NCBI GenBank assembly: GCA_030598125.1
Contig: JAUVQN010000026.1
Coordinates: 1 to 11,161 of the forward strand
From: Coriobacteriia bacterium
Lineage (GTDB): Bacteria; Actinomycetota; Coriobacteriia; Anaerosomatales; JAUVQN01
Reading direction: 5' to 3'
DNA length: 11,161 nucleotides
Program-made: the position numbers and the translations under genes
Shown: one piece after another, positions 1 to 7,519 of the stretch
Layout of the letters: every line of letters starts with the position of its first letter
Position numbering within the stretch: position 1 is the stretch's first letter
The notes under the pieces: generated by a model
What the model saw: the letters and a program-made list of their open reading frames with translations, nothing else
The model's database searches: none
Told to the model about the DNA's origin: nothing

Positions 1-398
1 CCCGTCGCGTCGAGCGCCGCTCTCACGTAGCGCTCGCCCGCGTTCGTGCAGACGAGCAGCCGGTAGCCGCGTGTGCGGAGAGCCGTGAGAGTCCCTTCGA
101 CGCCATCGTAGAGCTCGGCGCGATCCTCCATGTAGTCCGCGTAGCGTCCCCGGGCCGCGAGACGGAGCTCTTCCCAGTGATCGGTGTCCTCGGGACGCAG
201 CGCCCCGCGGTAGAAGTCCTCGCTCGTCATGCCGAGCAGATGCACGGGGCTCTCGCCTTCGAAGCCAAGTTCGAGCCCCTGTTCCTCGGCCGCGTCCGCG
301 AGGACCTGGCGCACGAGGGGCTCGGAGCGCAGCAGCGTCCCGTCCAGGTCGAAGGCGACGCAGGGAGCGCCGAAGCTCAGGCCGCCGTCTCCGTACAC
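1..398 (-). CDS. HAD-superfamily hydrolase (phosphoglycolate phosphatase-like), 3'-truncated
   Basis: Predicted HAD-type phosphatase; the family hydrolyses phosphomonoesters through an aspartyl-phosphate intermediate in the cytoplasm. The reverse strand reads through motif I, FDLDGTLL, with nucleophile and acid/base Asp17 and Asp19, then an alpha-helical cap region. Motif II is visible as LLVCTNAG, with the Thr in the expected place. The C-terminal half, including motifs III and IV, lies outside the window, so the exact substrate cannot be judged. Start choice: GTG at 398 has GGAGGAG at 411-405, 6 nt upstream. The in-frame ATG at 413 has no clear ribosome binding site and would add five residues; ATG at 404 sits too close to the same GGAGGAG. 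The gene is divergent from the MMPL gene. Family call is firm; substrate is unknown. Confidence 0.85.
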   Translation of the reverse strand, partial: MYGDGGLSFGAPCVAFDLDGTLLRSEPLVRQVLADAAEEQGLELGFEGESPVHLLGMTSEDFYRGALRPEDTDHWEELRLAARGRYADYMEDRAELYDGVEGTLTALRTRGYRLLVCTNAGERYVRAALDAT

Positions 399-518
399 CG
401 CCATCTCCTCCATCGCAGGACCGCTCAAGGGCACCAGGGCATGATAGCGTCTGGAACGGAGCGACTCTACCGCGCGGCTGCACAGCGTCCGGCAGCGACC
501 TGCGGAGAAGGGACCCGC
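399..518. promoter_or_regulatory. Divergent intergenic region between the HAD and MMPL genes
   Basis: About 120 nt must hold the promoters of both divergent genes. On the minus strand a TATCAT around 440-446 could be a -10 box for the HAD gene, but no convincing -35 hexamer lies 17 nt upstream. No clear plus-strand promoter was recognised. Only its function as a shared promoter region is inferred, from gene orientation. Confidence 0.3.
405..411 (-). promoter_or_regulatory. Ribosome binding site deciding the HAD gene start
   Basis: GGAGGAG on the minus strand lies 6 nt before the GTG at 398. It overlaps the alternative ATG at 413, which itself lacks a good site, so the GTG is the better start. 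Confidence 0.5.
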
Positions 519-2798
519 GTGGACCGGATCGCCACCTACATCGTCACGCACCACAAGCGCATCATCGCCGCCACCGCGCTGATCACGATCGTGGCGCTGC
601 TCATGTTCTTCCGCATGGCGTTCAACGCGGACGTCGCCGAGTTCATGACGGACGGCAACGAGCGCGGCGAGGCGTTCGCGGCCCTGCAAGAGAAGTACGA
701 GACGGGCGATCCCATCAACGTGCTCGTCACGCTCGAGGACGGCACGTTCGCCGACGGCGAGGCACTCGCCGACCTGCGCGAGCTCTCGATGGGGATCGAG
801 GAGCTCGACAGCGTGGACTCGGTGGCCGCGGTCCTCCCCGACGACGAGACGCTGCTCGAGATCCTCACGATCGTGCGGATGCGCATGCTCGAGCTGCAGG
901 GGGGTGCGCCGGGGACCTCAGCGCCGACGACGGGCACGGTCCCGCGGGAGGCGCCACCCGGCGGCGCCGCGATCCAGCCGCCAGCACTCACCGTGGACGA
1001 CATCCCCGACGTCCTCGCCGAGCTGCCTCCCGAGGCCGTCCGCGAGGGTCTCCTGAGCTCGCCGACCGCGGAGCTCCTCATCTCGCCGGACGAAGGGGGC
1101 ACGCTCCTCATGGTCGTGCCCGCCGGCGACGCGTTCGAGACCGTCCGCGAGTTGCGCGAGTACGTCGAGGACGAGGCTCCGGGCGACTTCGAGTACACGC
1201 TCTCGGGCAACCCGGTCATCTGGGAGACCGTGGTCGGGATGTTCACCTGGTTCCTGCTCGTCGTCCCGCCGGCCGTGATCGTGCTCCTGCTGGGCACCTT
1301 CTACCTGAACATCGGCGACCCCAAGCTCACCATCATGGCCATCGTCCCAGCGTTGCTGGGCTCGATCTGGACGTTCGGGTTCATCTTCGGATTCGGCTAC
1401 GAGGTGGACATCGTCACGATCCTGGTGCCGATCTTCGTCATCGTCATGGGCTCCGCCGACGGCCTCCACTTCGTGATGCACTACCAGGAGGAGGTCGCGC
1501 GCACCGACGACACGGTCGAGCGCGTCACGACGACGCTCAGGCAGATCGGCGTGCCGATGATCCTCACCACCATCTCCACGGCCGCCGGCTTCCTCTCGTT
1601 GCTCGTGACCGACGTCCGGCCGATCCGGCAGATGGGCCTCTTCGCCGCGGTGGGCATCGTGTTCGCGGGCATCATCTCGTTCTTCTTCCTGCCGGCACTC
1701 CTCTCGCATGCGAGGGTCAAGACGAAGACGAACAAGGCGCTCCTGGGCACGCGGCTCGTCGCGTGGATCAAGCGGCTCGCGACCGGCCGCGCGCCCGCCA
1801 TCGTACTCTCGGTCGTGCTGCTCGCGTTCGCGGCGTACTTCGTCCCGAGGCTCGAGGTCTCGAGCGACCAGCTCTTCATGTTCAAGGAGGGGCACGAGAT
1901 CCGTGAGGACTTCGCGAAGATGGAGGAGGGCCTGGGCGGCGCCACCCCGCTCATGGGCGAGTTCACGTACGACGCGGACGCCGATCCTCAAGCCGAAGAG
2001 GACCGTATCCTCGCGGCGACCGAGGAGCTCGAAGCGCTCCCCGGCGTGCGGCAGGTCTTCTCCGCCGCCGACATCGTAGCGCTGTCCGAGGAGGCGTCCG
2101 CGCTGGGCGCCGCCGTCGGAACGGTCGAGCTCTCCGAGGACACCCTCACGCCGCTCGGGCGGATGGTGAGCGAGGACGGGCTCAGGTTCGTCCTCTTCCC
2201 CGAGGACTTCACGACCGAGGACCTGCGAGCGTGGCTCGACTTCGCGGACGAGAGCGATGACGTCCGCCTCATCACGGGCATGCCGGTCCTCTGGGACGAG
2301 ATGGCGCGCATGGTGCTCTGGGCCCAGACCGGCTCGCTCGCCGTCGCCTTCGCACTCGTGACCGCGATGTTGCTGCTCGCGTACCGCCGCCTGAAGGAGA
2401 CGCTCATCTCACTCGTACCCCTCGTCCTCACCATCCTGACGCTCCTGGCCTTCATCTCGGCGAGCGGCTTCCAGCTCAACCTCGTGACCGCGATCCTCTC
2501 GAGCATCGTGCTCGGCGTGAGCATCGACTACGCGATCCACTTCACCGCCGCGATCGACTACGCGCGGCCGAAGGGACCCGGCTACGTGCTGCGCGGCATC
2601 GACAAGGCGGGACGGCCGATACTCGCGAACGCGACGGGGATCGCCGTAGGGCTCTCGGCGCTCTGGCTCTCGCCCTTCGACATCCACGGCAACGTCTCGA
2701 TGATCTTCTGGGTGTCGATGACGACGGCCGCGCTCACCACACTCATCGTGATCCCGGCGCTCATGCCGCGGGACGGGGTGCGGCCCGAAGACGGGTGA
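519..2798 (+). CDS. MMPL/RND-family membrane transporter
   Basis: 759-residue predicted inner-membrane protein of the RND/MMPL superfamily, which exports lipids or other hydrophobic compounds, usually using the proton gradient. The architecture is two repeats of one TM helix, a large extracytoplasmic domain and five TM helices. TM1 is at about residues 14-34, the first external domain at about 35-235, and a TM block runs from about 241. The second half begins with TM7 near 425-446, an external domain follows to about 600, and the last TM block closes the protein. The paired TM4/TM10 motifs GSADGLHF (Asp314) and GVSIDYAIHF (Asp670) are the expected intramembrane acidic sites. A Pro/Gly/Ala/Thr-rich stretch at about 127-160 looks like an inserted linker. 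The start is GTG at 519, preceded by GGAGAAGGGA at 504-513; the upstream reading frame to 177 antisenses the HAD gene and is not coding. The substrate is unknown. Confidence 0.88.
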   Translation: MDRIATYIVTHHKRIIAATALITIVALLMFFRMAFNADVAEFMTDGNERGEAFAALQEKYETGDPINVLVTLEDGTFADGEALADLRELSMGIEELDSVDSVAAVLPDDETLLEILTIVRMRMLELQGGAPGTSAPTTGTVPREAPPGGAAIQPPALTVDDIPDVLAELPPEAVREGLLSSPTAELLISPDEGGTLLMVVPAGDAFETVRELREYVEDEAPGDFEYTLSGNPVIWETVVGMFTWFLLVVPPAVIVLLLGTFYLNIGDPKLTIMAIVPALLGSIWTFGFIFGFGYEVDIVTILVPIFVIVMGSADGLHFVMHYQEEVARTDDTVERVTTTLRQIGVPMILTTISTAAGFLSLLVTDVRPIRQMGLFAAVGIVFAGIISFFFLPALLSHARVKTKTNKALLGTRLVAWIKRLATGRAPAIVLSVVLLAFAAYFVPRLEVSSDQLFMFKEGHEIREDFAKMEEGLGGATPLMGEFTYDADADPQAEEDRILAATEELEALPGVRQVFSAADIVALSEEASALGAAVGTVELSEDTLTPLGRMVSEDGLRFVLFPEDFTTEDLRAWLDFADESDDVRLITGMPVLWDEMARMVLWAQTGSLAVAFALVTAMLLLAYRRLKETLISLVPLVLTILTLLAFISASGFQLNLVTAILSSIVLGVSIDYAIHFTAAIDYARPKGPGYVLRGIDKAGRPILANATGIAVGLSALWLSPFDIHGNVSMIFWVSMTTAALTTLIVIPALMPRDGVRPEDG

Positions 2799-2810
2799 GC
2801 GGCCCTTCGG
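2785..2810. terminator. Weak inverted repeat between convergent genes
   Basis: CCGAAG at 2785-2790 pairs with CTTCGG at 2805-2810 around a 14-nt loop, spanning the MMPL stop codon and the 19-nt gap to the convergent permease gene. There is no T-tract on either side, so it is a poor intrinsic terminator; it may only help to end transcription in both directions. Confidence 0.2.
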
Positions 2811-2817
2811 CGCGTGA

Positions 2818-3990
2818 TCAGCGGGTGATGGCGATCCTCAAGCGCCACGTCGCGAGCGCGAACACGATGATTGCGAACGTCCCCAGCACCGCCAACTCGA
2901 GCCAGATGTCGAGGATCGTCCCGTCGTAGAGGATGAGCTCCTCGAAGGCCTCGATGCCCCAGGCGTGCGGCGAGACGTGCGCGACCTGCCAGAGCGTGGG
3001 CGAGAAGATCTTCATGATGCTCAGCGGCAGCATCGCACCGCCGAGCGCCGCCAGGCCGATCCCCACGAGCACGCCGACCCCGCCGGCCTGCTGGTCGTTG
3101 CTGAACGTCGCGCCCATGAGCATGGCCACTCCAGCTGCCCCGAAGGCGAAGACCACGAGAATCGCGATGGCGCCGGGCCAGTCTCCCCAGTCCACGCCGA
3201 ACGCGATGGCGGTCCCGGCCATGATGAAGATCCCCTGCACCATGGCCACGAGGAAACGGCCGAGTCCCTCGCCCGCGAGGATCTGTCCGATCCGCGTGGG
3301 CGTGGAGACCATCCGCCGCGAGACGCCGAGCTGCCGGGATTGTATGAGCGCAGTGGAGCCCGTCAGCGACGTGAGGAAGACGAAGAGCAGCAGCTGCGAG
3401 TAGGCGCCGAGTTCGAACTGACCCATCTGATCGAAGACGAACGGCTCGCCGACCGAGTCCTGCTCGATCGTGACCCGCTCGGACTCCTCGGCGAGCTGGG
3501 TGGCGGAGTCTAGCGCGTCCGAGAAGCCAGCGTCCACCTGTTCCTCGGCGAAGGCCGCGGCGCGCAACAGTGCTCCCTGCTCGGTCACCGCCGACTCGAT
3601 GGTGTTCCTAAGGGCGCGCGCGTCCTGCTCGGGCTGCGCCACGAACTCGATCGTGACCTCTTCACCTGCGCGAAGCGTCTCGTCGAAGCCCTCGGGGATG
3701 ATGAGGCCCACCTCGAGCTGCCCTCGCTCCACGGCCAGGATGACGTCTTCGCGGCTGTCCCACGCTCGCACGTCCACACCCTGGGCCGCTTCGATCCGTC
3801 CAACGAGGTCGTCACCGAGCTCGCCTGCGTCCACCGAGACGATGCCGACCCTCGGGTCGTTCGTCCCGCCGAACGCGGCCCCGAGCACGAGCACCAGGAG
3901 CATGGGCAGGATGAACACGAAGAAGACGTTCGAGCGCTCCCGCACGAGCCGCGTGAGGCTGTTCCATCCGATGACGAAGACCTTCTTCAC
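2818..3990 (-). CDS. ABC-2 type exporter permease (third gene of the operon)
   Basis: 390-residue permease of the ABC-2 (DrrB/YhfP-like, ABC2_membrane_3) type. It has a short cytoplasmic N-terminus, TM1 at about residues 22-42, a large external domain to about residue 195, and then a C-terminal block of about five TM helices. The external domain carries the IPEGF motif common in these permeases, shared with its upstream neighbour. The start is GTG at 3990, with GGAGGAG at 4000-3994 directly after the stop of the preceding gene; the gap is 10 nt. With the neighbouring permease it probably makes a heterodimeric channel driven by the ATPase encoded at 5283-6236. Cargo cannot be told from sequence; drug, lipid or peptide export are all possible. 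Confidence 0.88.
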   Translation of the reverse strand: MKKVFVIGWNSLTRLVRERSNVFFVFILPMLLVLVLGAAFGGTNDPRVGIVSVDAGELGDDLVGRIEAAQGVDVRAWDSREDVILAVERGQLEVGLIIPEGFDETLRAGEEVTIEFVAQPEQDARALRNTIESAVTEQGALLRAAAFAEEQVDAGFSDALDSATQLAEESERVTIEQDSVGEPFVFDQMGQFELGAYSQLLLFVFLTSLTGSTALIQSRQLGVSRRMVSTPTRIGQILAGEGLGRFLVAMVQGIFIMAGTAIAFGVDWGDWPGAIAILVVFAFGAAGVAMLMGATFSNDQQAGGVGVLVGIGLAALGGAMLPLSIMKIFSPTLWQVAHVSPHAWGIEAFEELILYDGTILDIWLELAVLGTFAIIVFALATWRLRIAITR

Positions 3991-4000
3991 CGGCTCCTCC

Positions 4001-5281
4001 TCATCGCGTCCTCCCCACCGAGCGCTGAAGGAAGAACCAGGCGATCCCCCCGGTCACGAGGCCGAACGCGAGCAGCGCGCCCACCGAGGGCAGGATGTCC
4101 GCCAGCTCGCCGCCCTGCAGATCGCCGAGCCCGCGCAGGAACCACGCGTGAGGTGTGAACAAGCCGAGCGTCGCCATGAACCCGCCGACCTGAGCGATAG
4201 CGAAGAACGTCCCCCCGAGGAACGCCAGCACGAGCGCGATGATCGCCTGGAAGTTGGACGCCTGTTCCTGGTTCTTGGCGACGGCTGCGACGACCGCGAG
4301 GATGCCCATCGCCGCGACGACGGCGGCCACGACCAGAAGTGCCACGCCGAGCGGGTTGCCCCATTCGGCTCCGATCAGGAGTGTCGACGCGACCACCAGC
4401 ACCGTCATGCTCAAGATCCCGAGCGCGAACGAGGTGAGCGCCTTCCCGACGATGATCGAGCTCCGGCTGACGGGCGCCGCGAGCAGGCGCTGCATGGTGC
4501 CGAGACGTCGTTCCTCCAGGAGTCCGCTCACGCCGAAGGCGACCGTGAAGAAGAGGAAGAAGACGGCCATACCGGCCGAGAGGTAGGTGGTGCTGTCGAG
4601 CTGCTTCGTGGAGGCGCTCACGTCCTCTACCGTGATCGGATTCACGGTGGATGCGGCCTCCTGTGCAAGCAGGGCGGCGAGCATCTCGGGGGTGACGGCG
4701 CCGGGCGCTCCCTCGGCCCCCGGCGACACGCCGGACGCAGTGCCGCCCTCCTGCGCTATCGCGGCCATGGCGTCGGGCAGCACCGTCCGCACCGCGACGT
4801 CCACGGCGGCCAGCTCGGACGAGAAGCCCTGCGCGACCGAGTAGGCCACCTGTGCGGAGAGCTCGGAGCCGGCCGCGCCGATGATGGTCATCTCGGCCGC
4901 TTCACCGGCGAGGACGGCCTCCGAGAAGCCCTCCGGGATGACGAACGCCGCGTCGGCGCTCGCGACGTCGTCGCCGGCGAACGCGTCGGAGCCCGTCTCG
5001 ACCTGCTCGCGCGCCACCTCGACGCTCTCCACGGTGCGGATGACGGCGATGCCGTCGTCCTCGAGCCCGCCGAGTGCCTCGCCGAAGGCCTCCGAGATCT
5101 GGCCACCGTCCTCGTCCACGATCACGTACTCGGCCTCGAACGCGGCGTCGTCGAGCGGACCGAAGATGAAGCTGAAGAGGATGGCGAGTCCGAGCGGCGC
5201 GATGATGCCGTAGACGAGCGCCGAGCGGTCCCGCAGGCGCTGGCGCAGGTCCTTGCGGGCTATGAGGAACGCCGCGCGCAC
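4001..5281 (-). CDS. ABC-2 type exporter permease (second gene of the operon)
   Basis: 426-residue ABC-2 permease. TM1 is at about residues 22-41, followed by a large external domain containing an IPEGF motif and an Ala/Gly/Pro-rich segment, then a C-terminal block of about five TM helices. The N-terminus MRAAFLIARKDLRQRLRDRS is the amphipathic cytoplasmic helix typical of this family. The start is GTG at 5281, one nt after the ATPase stop, with GGAGGG at 5293-5288 placed inside the end of the ATPase gene, so translation is probably coupled. It is paralogous in layout to the next permease (same architecture) but clearly different in sequence, which points to a heterodimeric transmembrane unit. 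Confidence 0.88.
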   Translation of the reverse strand: MRAAFLIARKDLRQRLRDRSALVYGIIAPLGLAILFSFIFGPLDDAAFEAEYVIVDEDGGQISEAFGEALGGLEDDGIAVIRTVESVEVAREQVETGSDAFAGDDVASADAAFVIPEGFSEAVLAGEAAEMTIIGAAGSELSAQVAYSVAQGFSSELAAVDVAVRTVLPDAMAAIAQEGGTASGVSPGAEGAPGAVTPEMLAALLAQEAASTVNPITVEDVSASTKQLDSTTYLSAGMAVFFLFFTVAFGVSGLLEERRLGTMQRLLAAPVSRSSIIVGKALTSFALGILSMTVLVVASTLLIGAEWGNPLGVALLVVAAVVAAMGILAVVAAVAKNQEQASNFQAIIALVLAFLGGTFFAIAQVGGFMATLGLFTPHAWFLRGLGDLQGGELADILPSVGALLAFGLVTGGIAWFFLQRSVGRTR

Positions 5282-5282
5282 G

Positions 5283-6236
5283 TCAGTCCCTCCGCGCGCG
5301 GCCGGTCAGGTGGAGGAAGACCGATTCCAGGTCAGGCTCGTCCACGTCGACGCTCGTGACGACCGCTCCGGCGCCGGTCGTCTTCTGCAGTATCTCCGTG
5401 AGGTTGGACGCGGCTCCGCCCACGATGAGGTCGAGTCCGCCTTCCCGTTCGCCGACCTCGACGACGCTGGGAAGTCCGTCCACCGCCTCCGCGGCACTCT
5501 TCAGATCCCCCGAGGCGACCACGCGCACCCGGTCCTGCGAGCCGATGAGGTCCACGAGCTCGCGACGGGTCCCTTCGGCGACGATCTTGCCGCTATCGAT
5601 GATGCCGACGCGGTCGCAGAGCCGCTCCGCCTCCTCCATGTAGTGGGTCGTGTAGAGGACGCCCATGCCCTCGATGCTCAGACGCTCCACGCTCTCGAGG
5701 ATCGCGTTACGGCTCTGCGGATCGACACCGACAGTGGGCTCGTCGAGTACGAGCAGGTGCGGCTTGTGCAGAAGCCCGATGCCGATGTTGAGGCGCCGCT
5801 TCATGCCGCCCGAGAAGTCGTCCGCCTTGTCGTCGGCACGCTCCGCGAGACCGATGAGCTCGAGGACCTCGCTCACGCGGCTCTTCAGCCCGTCGCCGCC
5901 CATCCCGTAGAGCCGACCGAAGAACGTCAGGTTCTCGCGCGCGGTGAGGTCAGGGTAGATCGCGATGTCCTGAGGGACGTAGCCGACGGCGCGCTTGGGC
6001 TCGACGGAGCGCGTGGTCATCCGTTCGCCGTCGACGAAGACCTCGCCCGCGTCCGCCTCCAGGAGGCCACAGATCATCGAGATGCTCGTCGTCTTACCAG
6101 CGCCGTTCGGGCCCAGCAGCCCGTACGTCTCTCCGTCGGAGATGGTGAATCCGACCCCGTCCACGGCCACGATATCGCCGAAGGCCTTGTGGAGATCGCG
6201 GCATTCCATCACGAGGCCGTCGCCTGCGTCCCCCAT
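5283..6236 (-). CDS. ABC transporter ATP-binding protein, DrrA-like exporter type
   Basis: 317-residue cytoplasmic ATPase that would power the two permeases encoded downstream. All nucleotide-binding motifs are present: Walker A GPNGAGKT at 42-49, Q-loop Gln89 (YVPQD), signature FSGGMKRR at 141-148, Walker B LLVLDEP with catalytic Glu166, D-loop, and H-loop His198 (TTHYMEEAE). The last 100 or so residues form the C-terminal extension usual in DrrA/NatA-type exporters. The start is ATG at 6236, with AAGGAGGG at 6248-6241; a longer in-frame reading to 6284 has a poorer start and no matching family sequence. ATG at codon 10 is a less likely alternative. It is the first gene of a three-gene operon, 123 nt behind the cytochrome lipoprotein gene on the same strand. 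Confidence 0.93.
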   Translation of the reverse strand: MGDAGDGLVMECRDLHKAFGDIVAVDGVGFTISDGETYGLLGPNGAGKTTSISMICGLLEADAGEVFVDGERMTTRSVEPKRAVGYVPQDIAIYPDLTARENLTFFGRLYGMGGDGLKSRVSEVLELIGLAERADDKADDFSGGMKRRLNIGIGLLHKPHLLVLDEPTVGVDPQSRNAILESVERLSIEGMGVLYTTHYMEEAERLCDRVGIIDSGKIVAEGTRRELVDLIGSQDRVRVVASGDLKSAAEAVDGLPSVVEVGEREGGLDLIVGGAASNLTEILQKTTGAGAVVTSVDVDEPDLESVFLHLTGRARRD

Positions 6237-6270
6237 GACGCCCTCCTTGCACGTGTGGCTGTTCGGACCT

Positions 6271-6312
6271 GGCACGCGCCGCACCCAGGTGCACCACAGC
6301 GCGGTGCGTGCC
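6271..6312. repeat. 12-bp inverted repeat with nested palindrome, leader of the ABC operon
   Basis: GGCACGCGCCGC at 6271-6282 pairs with GCGGTGCGTGCC at 6301-6312: 11 Watson-Crick pairs plus one G-T pair. The 18-nt loop contains the perfect palindrome GGTGCACC at 6288-6295. It lies between the cytochrome stop (6360) and the ATPase start (6236) and has no T-tract on either side. It may be an operator for a dimeric repressor, an attenuator-like leader hairpin, or a non-canonical terminator of the cytochrome gene. On the minus-strand transcript the odd pair becomes a C-A mismatch. Confidence 0.45.
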
Positions 6313-6359
6313 GCGGCCCACTAGGAGTGCATACCCCGATACGGCGTCGAGCAGTCCTC

Positions 6360-6962
6360 CTAGGGCGACTCGCTCGTGGCGAGGTACTCGACGACCGCCT
6401 CAGCCTGCTCCTGATCGAGCGGCGCCCCCTGCTCGATCATGTGCTCGACCGCCGTCTCCCAGCCGTCCCAGTCGGTCCTCGCCTCGTCGATGACGGTGAG
6501 CGTGTGACAGACGACGCACTCGTCCTCGACGATCGCGAAGCCACGCTCCGCGACCTCCTGCCGCGTCGAGAGGTAGCTGACGATCGCGTCCTGCTCGATG
6601 TCGGTGAGCTCCGCGCCCCGCTCGACCATGTGGTCGACCGAAGCGGCCCAGTCCTCCCAGTCCATGCGGGCTTCCGTGACGACGTCGAGGTCGTGGCACT
6701 CTCCGCACTTGTCGGAGACGAGGACCCACGTGGCCTGCCTGGCGCCGGCGATGTCCGCGTCCTCGTCGGTCTCTTCGTCCGCGGCCGCCTCGCCATCTCC
6801 TTCGCCGGAGTCGGCCCCCGCGTTCTCTTCGGCCTCTTCCGAAGCGGCCTCATCCTCCGACGAGTCGGCCGCCCGGTCGTCCGTGCACGCCGCGAGCCCC
6901 AGAGCTCCGAGCGCGAGTGCGAGCAGCCACGTCAGCGAACGCGCCCAGCGAGTGATCCCCAT
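6360..6962 (-). CDS. Diheme c-type cytochrome lipoprotein with duplicated haem domain
   Basis: 200-residue predicted exported lipoprotein. A basic N-terminus and hydrophobic helix (about 10-25) end in the lipobox GLAAC with Cys26. Residues 28-70 are an acidic linker: 21 of 43 are Asp or Glu and only one is basic. Two similar units follow. Unit 1 has CGECH (86-90) and unit 2 has CVVCH (149-153), each the CxxCH covalent haem c motif with His as ligand. Each is followed by a conserved pattern of Trp, a possible distal Met (Met112, Met175 in DHM/EHM), GA and YL. This pattern resembles the haem-binding domain of quinohemoprotein amine dehydrogenase alpha subunits; that link is by memory of the pattern. 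Likely role: electron carrier on the outer face of the membrane. The start ATG at 6962 has an imperfect GGGGGTAGG site. Partners are not visible here. Confidence 0.85.
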   Translation of the reverse strand: MGITRWARSLTWLLALALGALGLAACTDDRAADSSEDEAASEEAEENAGADSGEGDGEAAADEETDEDADIAGARQATWVLVSDKCGECHDLDVVTEARMDWEDWAASVDHMVERGAELTDIEQDAIVSYLSTRQEVAERGFAIVEDECVVCHTLTVIDEARTDWDGWETAVEHMIEQGAPLDQEQAEAVVEYLATSESP

Positions 6963-7108
6963 CTGCCTACCCCCATCTCGAACGACTCCCGTGAGAGCGT
7001 ATCGAATCACGCATGCGACAGGCCAGCGCCGATAGGCGCCGATGCGGGTATAGACCCGACAAGGCGTCGGCGGTCGTGCCGGCGCGCAAGCGACTCGGAG
7101 GAGGGATC
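6963..7108. promoter_or_regulatory. Divergent promoter region, cytochrome / ACT genes
   Basis: 146 nt between divergent genes, the longest gap in the window. A plus-strand TATAGA at 7049-7054 could be a -10 box for the ACT gene, without a good -35. A minus-strand GATACG nearer the cytochrome start is a possible -10 element. Two short inverted repeats sit between these (listed separately). Promoter function is inferred from the divergent layout. Confidence 0.35.
7026..7058. repeat. Two adjacent 5-bp inverted repeats with 4-nt loops
   Basis: GCGCC at 7026-7030 pairs with GGCGC at 7035-7039 around GATA. CGGGT at 7045-7049 pairs with ACCCG at 7054-7058 around ATAG. Both lie 50-85 nt before the ACT start and the second overlaps the possible -10 box, so they could be operator half-sites or small leader hairpins. 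The arms are short and could occur by chance in high-GC DNA. Confidence 0.3.
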
Positions 7109-7519
7109 ATGGCTCGTGCCAGTCTGGTCACACAGCTCACGTGCAAGCTCGAATCGCGGGTAGGCCTGCTCGCGGTGATCTCCGGCAGGCTCGCGGAGGC
7201 CGGAGTGAACATCGGCGCCTTGCTCGCCTACGAAGAGAACGGGGTCGGCGAGTTCACGCTCGTCTGCGACGACACGACGAAGGCGGCCGAGGTACTGAAC
7301 GGGCTCGGTGCCGAAGTGGGCGAGGAGTCCGCCGTGTCCGTCGAGATGGACAACGAGGCGGGCGCGCTCGCCGAGGTGTCCGAGACGATCTCCGAGGCGG
7401 GCGTGAACATCTACTACGCCTACGCGACGGCATGTGGCGACACGTGCGACTGCACGCACGCGACGGTCGTCTTCCACACGGACGACGACACCCGCGCGTT
7501 CCAGGCGCTCTCGTCGTGA
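7109..7519 (+). CDS. Tandem ACT-domain protein
   Basis: 136-residue cytoplasmic protein made of two ACT-like units in tandem, about residues 5-70 and 75-136. Each unit shows the family pattern of a first strand, a Gly/Ala-Leu helix start (RVGLLAVISGRLAEAGVNI; NEAGALAEVSETISEAGVNI) and following strands. ACT domains bind amino acids or other small ligands and act as regulators, but here no catalytic or DNA-binding domain is attached. The second unit carries a Cys cluster, CGDTCDCTH at 109-117 (Cys109, Cys113, Cys115, His117), that is not a standard ACT feature. The start ATG at 7109 has GGAGGAGGG at 7097-7105. The stop overlaps the GTG of the flavin-reductase gene by GTGA, so the two are probably co-translated. 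Confidence 0.85.
   Translation: MARASLVTQLTCKLESRVGLLAVISGRLAEAGVNIGALLAYEENGVGEFTLVCDDTTKAAEVLNGLGAEVGEESAVSVEMDNEAGALAEVSETISEAGVNIYYAYATACGDTCDCTHATVVFHTDDDTRAFQALSS

Noticed and set aside
177..518. N-terminal extension of the MMPL reading frame
   Set aside because: The stretch overlaps the HAD gene on the other strand, is not hydrophobic or family-like, and a good ribosome binding site sits before the GTG at 519.
918..1991. 357-residue minus-strand frame inside the MMPL gene
   Set aside because: Composition is almost all Arg, Asp, Glu and His, with no recognisable fold; the plus-strand frame has the TM pattern and paired motifs of a real transporter.
3470..5359. 629-residue open reading frame on the plus strand across the two permease genes
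   Set aside because: It is antisense to genes with clear family motifs, its product is a low-complexity Arg/Asp/Glu/His-rich chain without domains, and such frames are expected in high-GC coding DNA.
5253..7163. 636-residue open reading frame on the plus strand across the ABC ATPase and cytochrome genes
   Set aside because: It opposes a complete ABC ATPase and a lipoprotein with haem motifs, shows no domain and also crosses the intergenic region, so it is a shadow of codon bias.
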